64,000 bases of DNA from Salticus scenicus (taxonomy: Eukaryota; Arthropoda; Arachnida; Araneae; Salticidae): contig OZ005650.1 of NCBI GenBank assembly GCA_963930645.1, positions 233,224,688-233,288,687 of the forward strand. Direction: 5' to 3'. The notes beneath the pieces are model-generated. The model saw only the letters and a list, made by a program, of their open reading frames with translations. It was not told the origin of the DNA and made no database searches. Positions 12,010 to 24,510 of this stretch are shown in pieces; within the stretch, counting starts at the first letter, position 1, and each line of letters begins with the position of its first letter. The translations under genes and the position numbers were made by a program.

Positions 12010-12790
12010 CATAAATACCAAATTTCATAACTATCAAATTTCATACAAAAAAAAGTACATAGCATATCGGAAATATTTTGCGTAACCTTTAAACTAATTA
12101 TCAATTCTCTGCCCACAATTTTCAACAGGAAAACATGCTTTTAAAATTCTAATAAAATTTCATTATATTTGATGGGGATGTAACCATGTTAAAATACACT
12201 TTTAAGAAATACCGACTATAGACCGTAATAGTACGAAATTCCTTTATGTATCCCGGAAAAGTAGCCACAGTCATTATAAACGACAATAATAATAATAAAC
12301 CTAATTAATTATAACTCATTACTTTTTCAAACAAATTTGACATCATTTGGATGATTACAGTACATACTCGGAATTATTTTGTGTGGTCCCATAAATTATT
12401 TAGTCTATAAATAACCTTTTTTAAGAGTAAACATGATTTTAAGCATCTTTATAATGTATGTTAACTTTATTAAGTTCAATTCAGCATAAACACATTAAAG
12501 TGCGCGCTTAAATTAAAAATTTGTCCATAGGCTCTAATGTTACGAAATTCTTTCGTGTGTCTTTGTAAACGAACCATAAACATTGTATACACCAGTAAAA
12601 ACTATTCAGCTTATTTTGCGTTTAAAATTAATAATTGTTCCAAATGTAACATCGTTTGGAAGACTACGTGACATTGTCAGAACACTTTTGTAAGATCCTG
12701 TACATTAATTAGAAAGCTTAAGAGCACATATTTTCTTCAAACAACATAAGTTTAAGTATCTTACTCACGTACGCTAGTTTCATTTTCTTA
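12010..12790 (+). repeat. Decayed family B repeat, dispersed portion
   Basis: The block at 12080-12330 (with GCCCACAATTTTCAACAGG, GTAACCATGTTAAAATACA and CTATAGACCGTAATAGTACG) aligns with 34220-34480. Degenerate forms of the tandem unit found downstream (TTTCGTGTGTCTTTGTAAACGAACC near 12550) show that this is the worn edge of the same array. No gene is present. Confidence 0.6.
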
Positions 12791-14050
12791 ATTGCAAAGT
12801 AATGATATTAAAATGCATTTAAACAAAATTCACCCCATACGCCGTAAATTTAAGAATTTTGGCGTTTCCCTATACACAGTTTATAAAAAATATAGCAATA
12901 AAAATTATACAGCTGCTTATATGCAAAAATGGAACGTGTGCGCCAATTTGCAAGTCAATCGAAGGATTTTTGCGGCCGCTATTGCGGTACATACAAATTC
13001 TTCCCATAGGCTGTAAATATAAGAAAAACTTTGTCGTGTCCCTGTACACGAACGACAAATGGAATACACACCTAACACTATACAGCTAATTCCGTTGGGC
13101 TCATGAATATGTGTACCAAATTGCAAGTCAATAGCGTTATTTTGGGGGTCCCTATCGCGGTACATACAATATCTTCCCATAGGCCGTAATGATAAAAAAA
13201 AACTTTGGCGTGTCCCTGTACACGAACTACAAATGAATGCACACCCATAACTATACAGCTAATTTCCTGGGGATCATGAACATGTGTACAAAATTTCAAG
13301 TCAATGGCGTGATTTTTGCGGCCGCTATCGCACGACAGACAGACACAGACAGACGGACAGACGGAACCCAAAATCCTTTTGAGTCTCAACAGAGGGTCTC
13401 CATTCACGTTTCGGCAAAAATTGGAAGTCAATAGCTTGATTTTTGCGGTGGCTATCGCAGTACATAGAGATTCTTCCCATAGGCCGTAATGATAGAAAAT
13501 CTTTGGCGTGTCCCTGTACACGAATTACAAATGGGATACACACCTAAAACGATACAGCTGATTCCGTTGGGCTCATGAACATGTGTACCAAATTGCAAGT
13601 CAATAGCGTGATTTTTGTGGCCGCTATCGTGGTACATACAAATTCCTCCCTTAGGCCGTAATGATAAGAAAAACTTTGGCGTGTCTCTGTATACGAACTA
13701 CAAATGGAATACATACCAAAACCTATACAGCTGATTTTGTGGGGCTCACGAACATGCGTACCAAATTTCAAGTCAATAGCGCTATTTATGCGGCCGCTAT
13801 CGCAAAACATACAAATTCCTCCCATAGGCCGTAATGATAAGAAAAACTTTGGCGTGTCCCTGTATACGAACTACAAATGGAATACATACCAAAAACTATA
13901 CAGCTGATTTTGTGAGGCTCATGAACATGTGTACCAAATTTGCTATTTTTGCGGCCGCTATCGCGCGACAGACAGACACACAGACACAGCCCAAAACCGT
14001 TTTGAGTCTCAACAGAGGGCCTCCACTGACGTTTCGGCAATAAATTCAAA
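12791..14050 (+). repeat. Family B tandem array, unit about 170 bp
   Basis: The unit contains CATAGGCCGTAATGATAAGA, the near-palindrome GTGTCCCTGTACACGAAC, ACTATACAGCTGATT, CATGAACATGTGTACCAAAT and TTTTTGCGGCCGCTATCGC. It recurs about six times (near 12850, 13020, 13190, 13490, 13660 and 13830), with two interruptions where a GACAGACAGACAC-type run and a GAGTCTCAACAGAGGG block follow the unit. Overlapping open frames on both strands repeat with the unit and shift frame between units, so they are not genes. This is a minisatellite-like array belonging to a dispersed family. Confidence 0.8.
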
Positions 14051-15527
14051 TTAACATGTATTTCTTACAAGCGCAAAATCACTGATTATTCTTTAACGCG
14101 TTCATCACCAAACTGAAAATTAGAATTTCGTACAAATAGAAAAAAATGAAAATCCCACCCTTACTGGCCAATATCATGAAAAACGGCAGTTTTTCTAGTG
14201 ACGCAAGCGCAAAAACAAACGAACGCCACGCCACTCAGCGGAAACGGAAAAACGAACGAAAACTGCGACACTTATATATACAGGAATTTTAAGATCAAAG
14301 AGACCGCTGAAAGCCGACACTTAATATCTCAGGAAATATGGGAGGTTATGTTCTGATATTTTCAAAATAGACTTTCACCTTCTGTCTGATCCTACTCTGA
14401 AATCGCTACATTTCTGCGTGCAATATATTTCGAGATATGAATTGGCTCATTTAAGTTATAAATGGACGGACTATATGTGTAAGAATTTTTTCTCGAATAT
14501 GGCTCGAGCGAATTTAGTTTAATTTATATATGATATTAATCGCTTTTATCTGATGTGCCTGACATCTCCCTTTTCCCTAGGAAAACTCTTGTTTTTTTTT
14601 TATAACTCAGTTTAAAAATCGAACTATTTTTTACTCCGAAAATACCGTGATGCGGCAGTTTCGCGGACGAATTTCTTCTCTTCCATCTGAAACACTGAAT
14701 ATCAAATAATCGTTTTGGCTCCATCTATCGGGAAGCGTCAAAAATAAACATAAAAAATAAAAAATAAAATATTTTTCTTTTTTTAATATATATATTAAAT
14801 GAGTTATTTATTTAGGTACTTGTATTTTATATGACATTTGTTTATCAAAAATATTCTTTGTATTTACATTGTTTTCATGCTGATACGTTGTTAACTTTCA
14901 AAATTGGTTCTATTTTAAAAGGTGATTGCAACAACAAAAAATGTTTCCTTTATTTTCATAAAAATGACAAATAATATGATAATCATATGCAAATATTTGT
15001 AATTTTTTCAAAATTAGGTGATAAATCACTTAAACTACGGATTGAAAAAATTCTTAAAACAGAATTTGAAAATAATTAATTTGCTCATTAAGTTTCTAGT
15101 ATATATAATATATAAATTACAAAATGTTAAGCTATAATAAAATTTTGAATAGATTAAGATTTTTTTTTTAATTAAATTCATAACAAACTGTACTACTTAA
15201 ATATTTACCAGTATAAAATTTTCACTTTTTAAAGATTTTTCTATTATTTATTTTTCTCTTTTAAATCAAATCTATACCTAAAAATTATAATAAGAAATAA
15301 ATATAAATAAGAAATTTTTGTCATTTTTAAAATGTACTATATTATGCCTTTGTAATGTTGCATGTTTCCATCTTTTTTATCACTTTTTATAAAATTTTGA
15401 AATTTTATTTAGTTTGTTATTTTGTTCGAGTATGACCTATAAAACAACACTTTTAATACAGTGTTATAACTCATTACCATGCTCCTTTAATTTTACGTTT
15501 TGATCATTAACCCCTAAAAAGTAATGA
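14051..15527. other. A/T-rich stretch with no gene seen
   Basis: A 62-codon open frame on the minus strand (14536-14724) has an ATG and ordinary composition, but no recognisable domain and no supported splice partner; chance is the simplest explanation. Otherwise the stretch is A/T-rich single-copy-looking DNA. Confidence 0.45.
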
Positions 15528-16665
15528 TATCAATACAAAAAACCCTTAACGGGTTAAAAGTTTGTGACGCAACACTGTACTTTATGGCTATAAGAATTAG
15601 AAATACGGGTCTTAAAAATAATGATATCAAATTTTCAGTGACGCTTTGATATTAATTAAATTATACATAGATTTTCTTATTTGAATTTGCTTTTTCCTTT
15701 TATTTATATTTACAGTGTAAACGTTATTTTCAACATAAAATAATATATAGCATTTACTCATTGATACCTTTCCATTCACATCTCTTATACTATGAAAGCA
15801 TGTGTTTTAAAAGAAATTATATGAAATTCCAGTAACGCAGTGGTGTTACATTAAGTGATTTGTTTTTAAATTTCCCTGCAATTATTTTGTTTTGCATATT
15901 AAAGTATATGTGCACATTGAAATATTGCTTTTAATTTTCAAATACGCTGTCAAATATATCACTTTCATTAAGCTTATATTATGTACTGAAATATATTTAT
16001 TTCAATGAATTTTTTTATCTTTCGCGTCACGCCATCCAAAACTGTAAGTAAAATATATGGAAATGTTTACTTTGTGTCATTTCATCCAAATAAATTGAAA
16101 ATGCATGCAGATATCGTGATGCAAAGAAAAAAACTGTGAAATTTTTTTCAGTTTTGGATGGCGTGACGCAAAAGATAGAATAATTCATTGAAATAAATAT
16201 ATTTCAGTACATAATATAAGCTTAATGAAAGTGATATATTTGACAGCGTATTTGAAAATTAAAAGCAATATTTCAATGTGCACATATACTTTAATATGCA
16301 AAACAAAATAATTGCAGAGAAATTTAAAAACAAATCACTTAATGTAACACCACTGCGTTACTGGAATTTCATATAATTTCTTTTAAAACACATGCTTTCA
16401 TAGTATAAGAGATGTGAATGGAAAGCTATCTATGAGTAAATGCTATATATTATTTTATGTTGAAAATAACGTTTACACTGTAAATATAAATAAAAGGAAA
16501 AAGCAAATTCAAATAAGAAAATCTATGTATAATTTAATTAATATCAAAGCGTCACTGAAAATTTGATATCATTATTTTTAAGACCCGTATTTCTAATTCT
16601 TATAGCCATAAAGTACAGTGCTGCGTCACAAACTTTTAACCCGTTAAGGGTTTTTTGTATTGATA
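15528..16665. mobile_element. Long near-perfect inverted repeat, 2 x 517 bp arms
   Basis: The left arm 15528-16044 and right arm 16149-16665 are the same length and read as reverse complements with only scattered single-base differences, around a 104-bp spacer. The outer ends read TATCAATACAAAA and its complement. Inside each arm, TGACGC-type motifs recur (GTGACGCAAC, GTGACGCTTTG, GCGTCACGCC), as transposase-binding repeats often do. There is no coding capacity. It is best read as a foldback or MITE-type element; a transcript through it would form a long double-stranded hairpin. The target duplication is ambiguous. Confidence 0.8.
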
Positions 16666-17544
16666 AATATTACGCGCCATTTCGCTGTAGCCTCTGTACT
16701 ATTCTGTTTAGAAACTTGATAGCGACGACCACGCGATAACTCGTGATGGGTCTATCGGTGAGAACATGCATCACGCGATATCGCTTGATTGGCGATTAAC
16801 ATGTTAACAAGACCACATAAAATAATTTATTAGTGTGGTTAACTGGAAATCGATCAAATTACGTTTTTAGAGGTGGTATGTGCGATCTTTTACATTTTAA
16901 GTATAAATTTAGCGCACATTTATCATCATAATTCCAGTGCTTTTTCCAAAGAGTTAATACTTAAATACCTGAAATTTATTGCTTCATTTTCATGCCAGAT
17001 TTAATTGCTTAAAATCTATTAAGAATATATATATATTCTTAATATTGAGATGATATTTTACATTATAAAATATTCCATAAGCTTAATCCAAATCTCCTAA
17101 CCCTACATGGCACAAAGGGTTGTTAATTTTAATATCTTATTCTTTACCGTTTTTGATTATCTTTTTATTTTATTCATTTGAAATCACTAATAAAATTTTA
17201 ATTTATTTCTATCAGTACATTGTTAAATCTGTGACTCAATATTTTATATTAAATTAAAAATTTTAAAAATTATTTAATTATTTAATTATTTCAATATAGA
17301 TTTTCTTTTTTAATTTCTATGCATTTTTCTAGCAGATATGACAGGAGTTTCGAGCGCGACCTCCGGATAAAAAAGGTTTTCATTATTGTGGAAATAACAT
17401 GGTTATTTTTTTTAAAATTTACAGAGTTAACTCTTTTCTTAGTCAATGTAAATATGAGGTACACTTTACATTATGAGATAGCCTAAGAAACACTCGATAA
17501 AAAATAAATAAAAATTTGAAGCGGAATTAATTTTTTTTTCAATA
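16666..17544. other. No gene seen
   Basis: The first 150 bp is less A/T-rich than its surroundings (GACGACCACGCGATAACTCG and GCATCACGCGATATCGC), with CGCGATA repeated, but shows no reading frame or RNA signature. The remainder is A/T-rich. Confidence 0.45.
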
Positions 17545-17724
17545 TTTTAAATTACAAAGAATGTATGAACCTACATAAAATATTATACAATATTTAGAAA
17601 TAGTACATTTTTTACTATTTAAACAAACAATTAATTTTAAATTACAAAGAATGTATGAACCTACATAAAATATTATACAATATTTAGAAATAGTACATTT
17701 TTTACTATTTAAACAAACAATTAA
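17545..17724. repeat. Perfect 90-bp tandem duplication
   Basis: The block starting TTTTAAATTACAAAGAATG at 17545 repeats without visible change at 17635, giving two adjacent 90-bp units. The lack of differences points to a recent duplication or an assembly duplication. No coding content. Confidence 0.9.
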
Positions 17725-18200
17725 TAATTTACATTAAAAATTTTCAACACAACCATGCATATTTTATCAATACATTGTATTTTATGATTAATTAAAAGCC
17801 CTTTCTAATAAAATAATTAAAATTTCTGAAAAAAAAAATTAAATTTTCAAATTTTAACACCAAATATACACGTTCAATTCTAACCGTACATATTTTATTA
17901 TATATATATATCACAAAGTTACTTGCTAAGGAACTGTAAAACAACAATCTAAATTTTGAAACAGGATTTATGGAATTTTATATTTAAAAGAAAATTTTTA
18001 AAGCTCATGTACCTTTAATAAACTACAGATAAAAATTACAAATATTTTGCCTTATTTATAATTACTTTTTTTTTTTACTAACTTATAAACAAACTTATGT
18101 TTACAAGCGGTCAGTTTTGCAAATCTATTAAAAACTTAAATAAAATTTTAAGCAATAATATTATTTTATCGCAATATTATGTTTAGAATTAAAGAAATCG

Positions 18201-18235
<35 letters not shown>

Positions 18236-18389
18236 AGAATGTAGGAATTTGAGACACATGAACATAAATTATATGAGTTCATATTTGTTCAATTTTTACT
18301 TTAAAAATAACAAAGAAAGCTACCAATTTTCCATTACAAATCCACAGGGAAATTTCTTTATGAAAGAAAGTTAACCATAGAAATAATAT

Positions 18390-18620
18390 TTGGATTTATT
18401 CATTTGTGTTTAAAGAAAAGCTGTATTTTTATTTAATAACGCAATCCATGCCATTTATTTGGAATTAAAGAAAAGCTGGTTTTGCAGTAAGTAAATCAGT
18501 TAATGCCCTTTATTTAGAATCAACGAAAAGCTGAATTCCCATTGAATAATGCAGTTAATGTCATTCATTTGGATTTAAAGAAAAGCTGGGTTTGCATTTA
18601 ATAAAACTACCCTATAATGT
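18390..18620. repeat. 55-bp tandem repeat, four units
   Basis: A unit built around TAAAGAAAAGCTG followed by a T-rich part and AATGCAGTTAATGCCATTTA recurs at 18411, 18466, 18521 and 18576, a constant 55-bp spacing. Units differ by substitutions, so this is older than the 90-bp duplication. No coding content. Confidence 0.8.
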
Positions 18621-20560
18621 ACGTGTGACAGAAATTAATTACATGTCACATAAATGACTTTTACAATACTAGGTTAATATGCTCCGTCTTAAGTGACAAC
18701 AATAATAAACATAAAAATATACAAGGAGAAATAATAGTATTTAATCATTAAACAAAGTATAGAAAGTCTGTTAAATAACGAAAATTCCCATGATGTACCT
18801 CTTAGATAACTTTTTCTTCTTCCATTTTTTTTCTTTTCTTTTCTTTTAGAGAACAGAAGTAACCTTTTTAATTTTTTTTTAAATATAATTTAAAGCCAAT
18901 GATGTATAAAATATAAGATATTTGTGGTTAAAGAAAAATCTCAAGAAGAGCTAAATTGCTAATAAAAAAAATTCTATAATATAATATGATCAACATTGAA
19001 TTCGCTTGAGTACAGTAAAAAACTTAAAAGACTACGTACAAATGATTTACTAAAACAAAATCAAGCTGTTAAACCTAGAAATTGGATAACAAAAAAGTGA
19101 ATTCAAGTCATTCGCATAGATTAGATATTTTCCAATTCCACTTACTCGTTATATCATTTAGTTTATAAGTGTATATTAAAACGACTTAAAATACATTTTT
19201 TTTTTAGTATAAAAGGACAGCGTTTTAAAAAATAACTCTAACTTTATGTCATTACATTCAATATACATACTGATTATTTTATGCTATCTTCTGTGAAAAG
19301 CCCCTTACAGGCTTGTAACTCTAACATATTTTTATTTATTTACTAATATTTGTGAGCTAATAAGGGATTTTTGACAAAAAGAAACTTTTGCAATGTTGTT
19401 GAAATAACTGGATCTTCAAATTAAATACGCAGCATGTGAAAAATCCCTTATGAAATTTCAACTCTGGAAAATACCTAAAATCTAGCTCATTATTTTACTG
19501 ACAATTTGCTTAATTTTTACTGTATTCAAATGAACTTTACAGAAAAGTTGCCCAATATGTCTAGCTTTCCACCTATGTAATAATATTTTTTCTATTTTTC
19601 GTGCATGCTCAGCAAAAACTATTTACTATAAATTCTCATATTTAAGAAAATATTATACGTGTGAGTTGTATATTTCAGAATAATGTTTATCTAATATTTT
19701 GTCAAATTTTCTACAAGTTTTGTAAAGTGTTAAGGAAATCCGTTCGAGTTATTAGCAAAATATTTGCCAAAAAAATTAATAATATTTCAAAAATCATTAA
19801 TAATTATATATATATATATATATATATAGTATATGCCTAAATAATTGCAAAATTTCTACAACAAAACATATAAATATTGTATATTGTATGTGCAACAATG
19901 TGTTACAGTTACAAGTTATTCGTAGCTTTCTATGATACAGGGTGATCGAAAGTATTTTTGCTCTTCTTTAATTTGTGGTTGATCCCCCAATTGAACTCCG
20001 GTCTAAATCGATAGTGAAAAATGTGCGTTTTTAAATGTGATTTGCATGTTGTAAGTTCTGGGCCATTTCGCCTAGTATTCTTTTAGAAAAAAAAAGTAAA
20101 AAAAAAATCTAATAATTTGATCACTTACTGTAAATATATTAAAATATGTCTTAAATAAATACATCTCTACTTTATAAAGTCATCGGAACTCTTTTGTGAG
20201 TCCTTGATCACTAATTATTTACGGAATTTAAACAATTTTTAATAAATAACATTTTACTGAGAATTCAAATAGTATATTTAAATTTCAAGAAATTTCAGAT
20301 ATATAACACGAAATCAAAGCGCGGAAAGTCGGAAAGCTGGATGTACAGACAGATAGTCTAACCAAAGTATAATCATTCCTAAAAAATGGTAAAGCTGTTA
20401 AAAACGCACGCTAAACACAACTGTAAATGCATATTTATAATTTTAATGTATCTGAAAACTTTTGTGTGGCCATCTAAACTCTAATGCTCTAAACTATATT
20501 CCATAGAGAACATATTTCGTGTATATGTATAATAAATGTCAACTTCATTAAATGTTGTGC
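18621..20560. other. A/T-rich stretch with no gene seen
   Basis: Only short chance frames are present. A TA run lies at about 19805-19829. ACAGGGTGATCGAAAGTA near 19939 resembles either a mariner-type end or the ACAGGG core of families A and B, but no partner end was found. A fragment with CAGACAGATAG near 20347 is probably a worn family B piece. Confidence 0.45.
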
Positions 20561-20810
20561 AGCACAAAGTTGCTAAAATACGCTTTATAGAAATACATTC
20601 CATTGAACGCAATACATTGGAATTCTTTTGGATATCCCTGTTCACAACCAGCTCAAACTAGTGGTGTAAATTGCACTATTTTTAATAGGAAAAGTGCCAT
20701 TGTGAACTTGAAAAACATATATCAGTTTTACAGAATTTTATTAATATTTAAGAGAGTTATAGCGCATAATGACGGACCGACGGATAGACAGAGCTATGAA
20801 ATTTGGATTT
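20560..20810 (+). repeat. Family B module, dispersed copy
   Basis: ATTGAACGCAATACATTGGA, ATCCCTGTTCACAACCAGC, AACATATATCAGTTTTACAG and a closing GACGGACCGACGGATAGACAG follow the same order as 25570-25760 and 26050-26420. It is one module of the family found as a tandem array at 12791-14050. Confidence 0.6.
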
Positions 20811-20879
20811 TCACGCAAGACTATTTCAGTAGTATACCGTGAAAATTGAGAATAGAGTAAAACATCAAATCTCCGACAT

Positions 20880-21775
20880 CGCTGCGGCCAGAAAAGGTCG
20901 TAAAAGAACGGAACTAACGATGAGTCACTAAACATAACAGACGTGTATCGATTCTGTAAATGCTGCAGATTTCAATGCTAAGGCAAGTGCCAGCATGTGA
21001 ATTATTCAACGGACTAGCATTGATATGAACTTTCAAAGATGAAGACCCACTCGTAAGCCGTTGGTGACTACACGACACAAAACAATACGCCTCGTCTGTG
21101 CAAACTAACATCGCCAGTGGATTGTTGATGACTATAAGCACGTTGCCTGGTCTGACGTGTCTCATTTCCAATTGTATAGATATGATAAATGTGTACGGGT
21201 ATGGAGACAAACCTTATGAATCCAAGGACACTACGTGTAAACAAGGGACTATTCAAGCAGTGAAGGCTCTGTTATGGGAAGAGTGCATTTGGCGGGATAT
21301 AGGACCTCTGATAAAGCTAAATATGACTCTGACATGTGGCAGAGGCGTAAATATCTTGTTCTACCTTGTCTGCACTCATTCATGTTTATTGTTAATTCCG
21401 ACGACTTGGACAATTCCAACAGGACAATACGACACCTCACACGTAGAGATTTGTTACCAAATGCTTCCAGGAACTCTCTTTAAATTTTATACACAACCAA
21501 TGGCCACCTAAATCCCCACACATGAACATTATTGACATATCTGAGATGCTTTTTAACGTTCTATTCAGAAGAGATCTGCCCCTCCTCGTCTTCTCATGGA
21601 TTTGTAGATTGACCCGCAGGATTCCTGATGTGAATTACCTCCAACACATCTTCAGACATTATTCTATTCCATGCTTCGCCATGTCACAACACTTCTACAT
21701 GCTCGTGGAGGCCGTGCACAGGTGTCAGTTGTACCATTACTCAGATGTACTAGTTTTGTTTGCTCATCAGTGAAT
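20880..21775 (+). pseudogene. Tc1-like transposase pseudogene
   Basis: Read across three frames, this stretch follows the order of a Tc1-family DDE transposase. A WSDVSHF motif at about 21148-21168 stands where WSDESRF, holding the first catalytic aspartate, is expected. Next come a GPLI-type block near 21300 and the C-terminal MNIID segment at 21522, the SPDMNIIEHIW counterpart. Frameshifts and stops break every block, and the second-aspartate region (QQDNA) is not intact. Upstream, 20861-21090 resembles the N-terminal part of the relic at 27735-28800. No terminal inverted repeats were found. The intact family enzyme cuts and pastes DNA at TA sites; this copy cannot. Confidence 0.65.
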
Positions 21776-23374
21776 AATGAATTATTTTATATGCATAACA
21801 AATTTAGTGGCACTATTTAAAAAATCCTTAATTTTAAAGAGATATATATTCTAACAATATTTTTTTTCGTTTTTTTATAATAATAATAATACTGTCATCT
21901 ATCTCAACATCTATACTATCATCAAATGTTTGACTGATAATATTTGACGATAGTATGAATGTTATATATATATAATATGAATGTTATTATGTAATTAATA
22001 TATTATTTGCATATTTAAAATATATTCTCTGAAAATAAGCTTAGAATATAAATTTATTATTTAGTTCATTTAAAACTAGTGTATCCTTTTATTTTTACGA
22101 AAGGACTGCCTGAAACTTTTGGGCTTTCATTGTAGGCCTTTGATGAGCAACAGAATCTCTTATATTCTATGCACGATTTTATAGGTCCAACCTTTTTAAA
22201 AGAAAACCTTAGCCACTAAATAAAATTAATTAATTAATTAATGCATATCATTAATATTTTAACATTTATTTGAATTTATGAGTCACTTTGCATAAATAAA
22301 ATGTACTAGAGCTATTAATATTAAAATATTGTTTTGTTAAAATTTCCTACTTTCTGTTATACAAAGTGAACTTTACCTTAGCAAAGTTGTTAAGTCTGAG
22401 ATGATCAAATTAGTAATTTATAAAGTTCATTTTAACAGCTCCTTTCTTTTTCTTAATAATTTCAATAATTAATATTTTTTTAATCTGAGAAAAAACACTA
22501 TCGAAACATTATTTTATTAAAATTTAGAATGACATTATACTATGATAGACCTTCCATGCTTTTATTTTTTAGGATTATATTTTGTATGTATTTTATATTT
22601 TATGATGATATTTTATACGTAACATCTGTCTATTAATAAAACAAAAGCAGTGTTTGAGCTCGAATAGTTTTCATACTATTTTTATAAGAAAATTTTGAAG
22701 AAAAGCATAAAACATTCAATACATTTTCAAGCAAGGTTTTGTTATATATATTTTTAATAATTCAGCTACTTTAAAAAATTAATATCAGATTAATTTTTGC
22801 TCTGTAAAGATTACAAAATACTAATTATGCTATTTTTAAGCTAAACCAATGTTAAAAGATATTCCTTAGAAATATCTAAAAAAACTTTCTTTTATGGAAG
22901 CTTTCAAAATTGTCTTGCGAAAAAGTTATCTAAAAAATGCAAATTTAAAATTTTCTTTCCTTTAAAAGACACAATTTAAGGTAATTTACATAGTTTATTC
23001 CATAACGCAAAATTAAATATATATAGATCATTTCTGGTTTTCAGCATTTAAAGTTATATTTATCATTTCAGGAATTGTCTTTTCTTTTAACAGTTCCTTT
23101 TGGTTAATTCATCTCTTTCCTTTTCTATTTTTTGATGAATGTTTATATTGGATTAATGGACTCTGCAAATTATCTCATCATTAGGCATATGTAATAAGTA
23201 TGTCATTTCTCTTCTGCGTAAGTACTTTAACATGTTTTTACTACTCAGTGTATTTAAATTAAATTATCCTCGTACAATATTTTTATTCAAAATACATCTC
23301 ATTTAAAATTTCATATGTTGGCATTTTCATCTATCTTTCGTTTGCTGTGTGTTGTAAAGGAATTAAATTACTCA

Positions 23375-23377
<3 letters not shown>
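21776..23377. other. A/T-rich stretch with no gene seen
   Basis: There is no supported gene. A small hairpin (15-bp stem, ATACTATCATCAAAT paired with its near-complement) lies at 21913-21956. The rest is A/T-rich without long frames. Confidence 0.5.

Positions 23378-23445
<68 letters not shown>
23378..23445. repeat. (TA)n microsatellite, about 68 bp
   Basis: An uninterrupted TA run, the longest dinucleotide run in the window apart from the GT tract at 1992. Confidence 0.95.
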
Positions 23446-23447
<2 letters not shown>

Positions 23448-24336
23448 AAATATGAAAAGAATTATGTTTAGGAAATTTAGGTTCAAAATATATATTTATC
23501 ATGTTAACAAATTTTAATCTCGATGCATATGAATGCAAGTCAATTGGAAAATCAATTTCATGCTGATTATGACGAATATAAAGTTCTAACTAATAACAGA
23601 CTTTTAATTATATTTATATAGTAATATACAGATTTATATCAATTTTAAATCATATATAATATTGTAGCACATATGAAAATGTATCACATTTTTTTCCATA
23701 ATCCTATATTAAGCATTATTCCTGCAGTTTTAAGCCTCTCTAGAAACGAATTAAAGAAATACTCTTGATTTTTAAAACAAAGTTGAATATTGTGTGGATA
23801 TAGCTTTCTGAATAAAATGTTTAATCAGGTAAAATTTATACAACTGTTTTAGAATTTTAGCACTAAACATCGCGAAGATTAATTATATTTTTAATTTATG
23901 TAGTTTTCATGCTATGTTTAAAAAAAAAAAAAAAAAAAAGTGGTAACTATTTTTTATTTATTTTTATCTCTACTCTCAACATTTATTTATGTTACGTAAT
24001 TATAGTGCGACCACGTTTAATGTGCCTAGCGTACTGGCCAAATGCAAAAGCTTGGAGGGATGTCAAATTGACCGACAGGTTGGGATTTAGTAAATATCCG
24101 GTTGTTCCGCATTATCTTTTTATTTATTTCTTCTTGACCACAAGGAGTTTGACCCCTATTTTAACACTGGATCCCTTGAAACAGCACAGAGGCTTCGATG
24201 GTCGTAACAAACATGTGGCAAAACATGTCTCTCTTTCCCCTAGTGAATACTCATTGATAATTTAACAAATAAAATTTAGGAATAATTTATGTACTAAAAG
24301 GGAATTTTTAAATTCATTTTTCTTTCTTTATACATT
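23446..24336. other. No gene supported; one unassigned open frame
   Basis: A plus-strand frame at 23909-24265 would give 118 residues, but it starts with a lysine run from an A tract and shows no recognised domain. The segment 24005-24220 is less A/T-rich than its flanks and may be a fragment of an unrecognised repeat. Confidence 0.35.
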
Positions 24337-24459
24337 CTCTTACTCATATACACGGTGTAGAGAAAGAACTATTTTTGAGTCAAATTTCCGAAAATTTACT
24401 TTTGTTATATTTGCACGTTTTCAGATCCTCTGAATTCAAAAATCATATTTTTAGCGGTT

Positions 24460-24510
<51 letters not shown>

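Noticed and set aside
12792..14049. Many overlapping frames with recurring Cys-containing blocks, looking like a repeat protein
   Set aside because: The blocks recur with the 170-bp DNA unit on both strands and change frame between units, so they are shadows of the tandem repeat.
12791..14050. Regularly spaced repeats considered as a CRISPR array
   Set aside because: Units are about 170 bp, diverged and contiguous without spacers, and the DNA is plainly animal.
14536..14724. Minus-strand 62-codon frame starting MEPKRLFDIQ as a possible first exon
   Set aside because: No domain, no convincing donor partner and no downstream exon; the length is within chance.
20914..21440. Minus-strand frames opposite the Tc1-like relic
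   Set aside because: The plus strand carries the transposase motifs, so the minus-strand frames are antisense shadows.
23909..24265. 118-codon plus-strand frame
   Set aside because: It begins in an A run and shows no recognised motif; no second copy or splice signal supports it.
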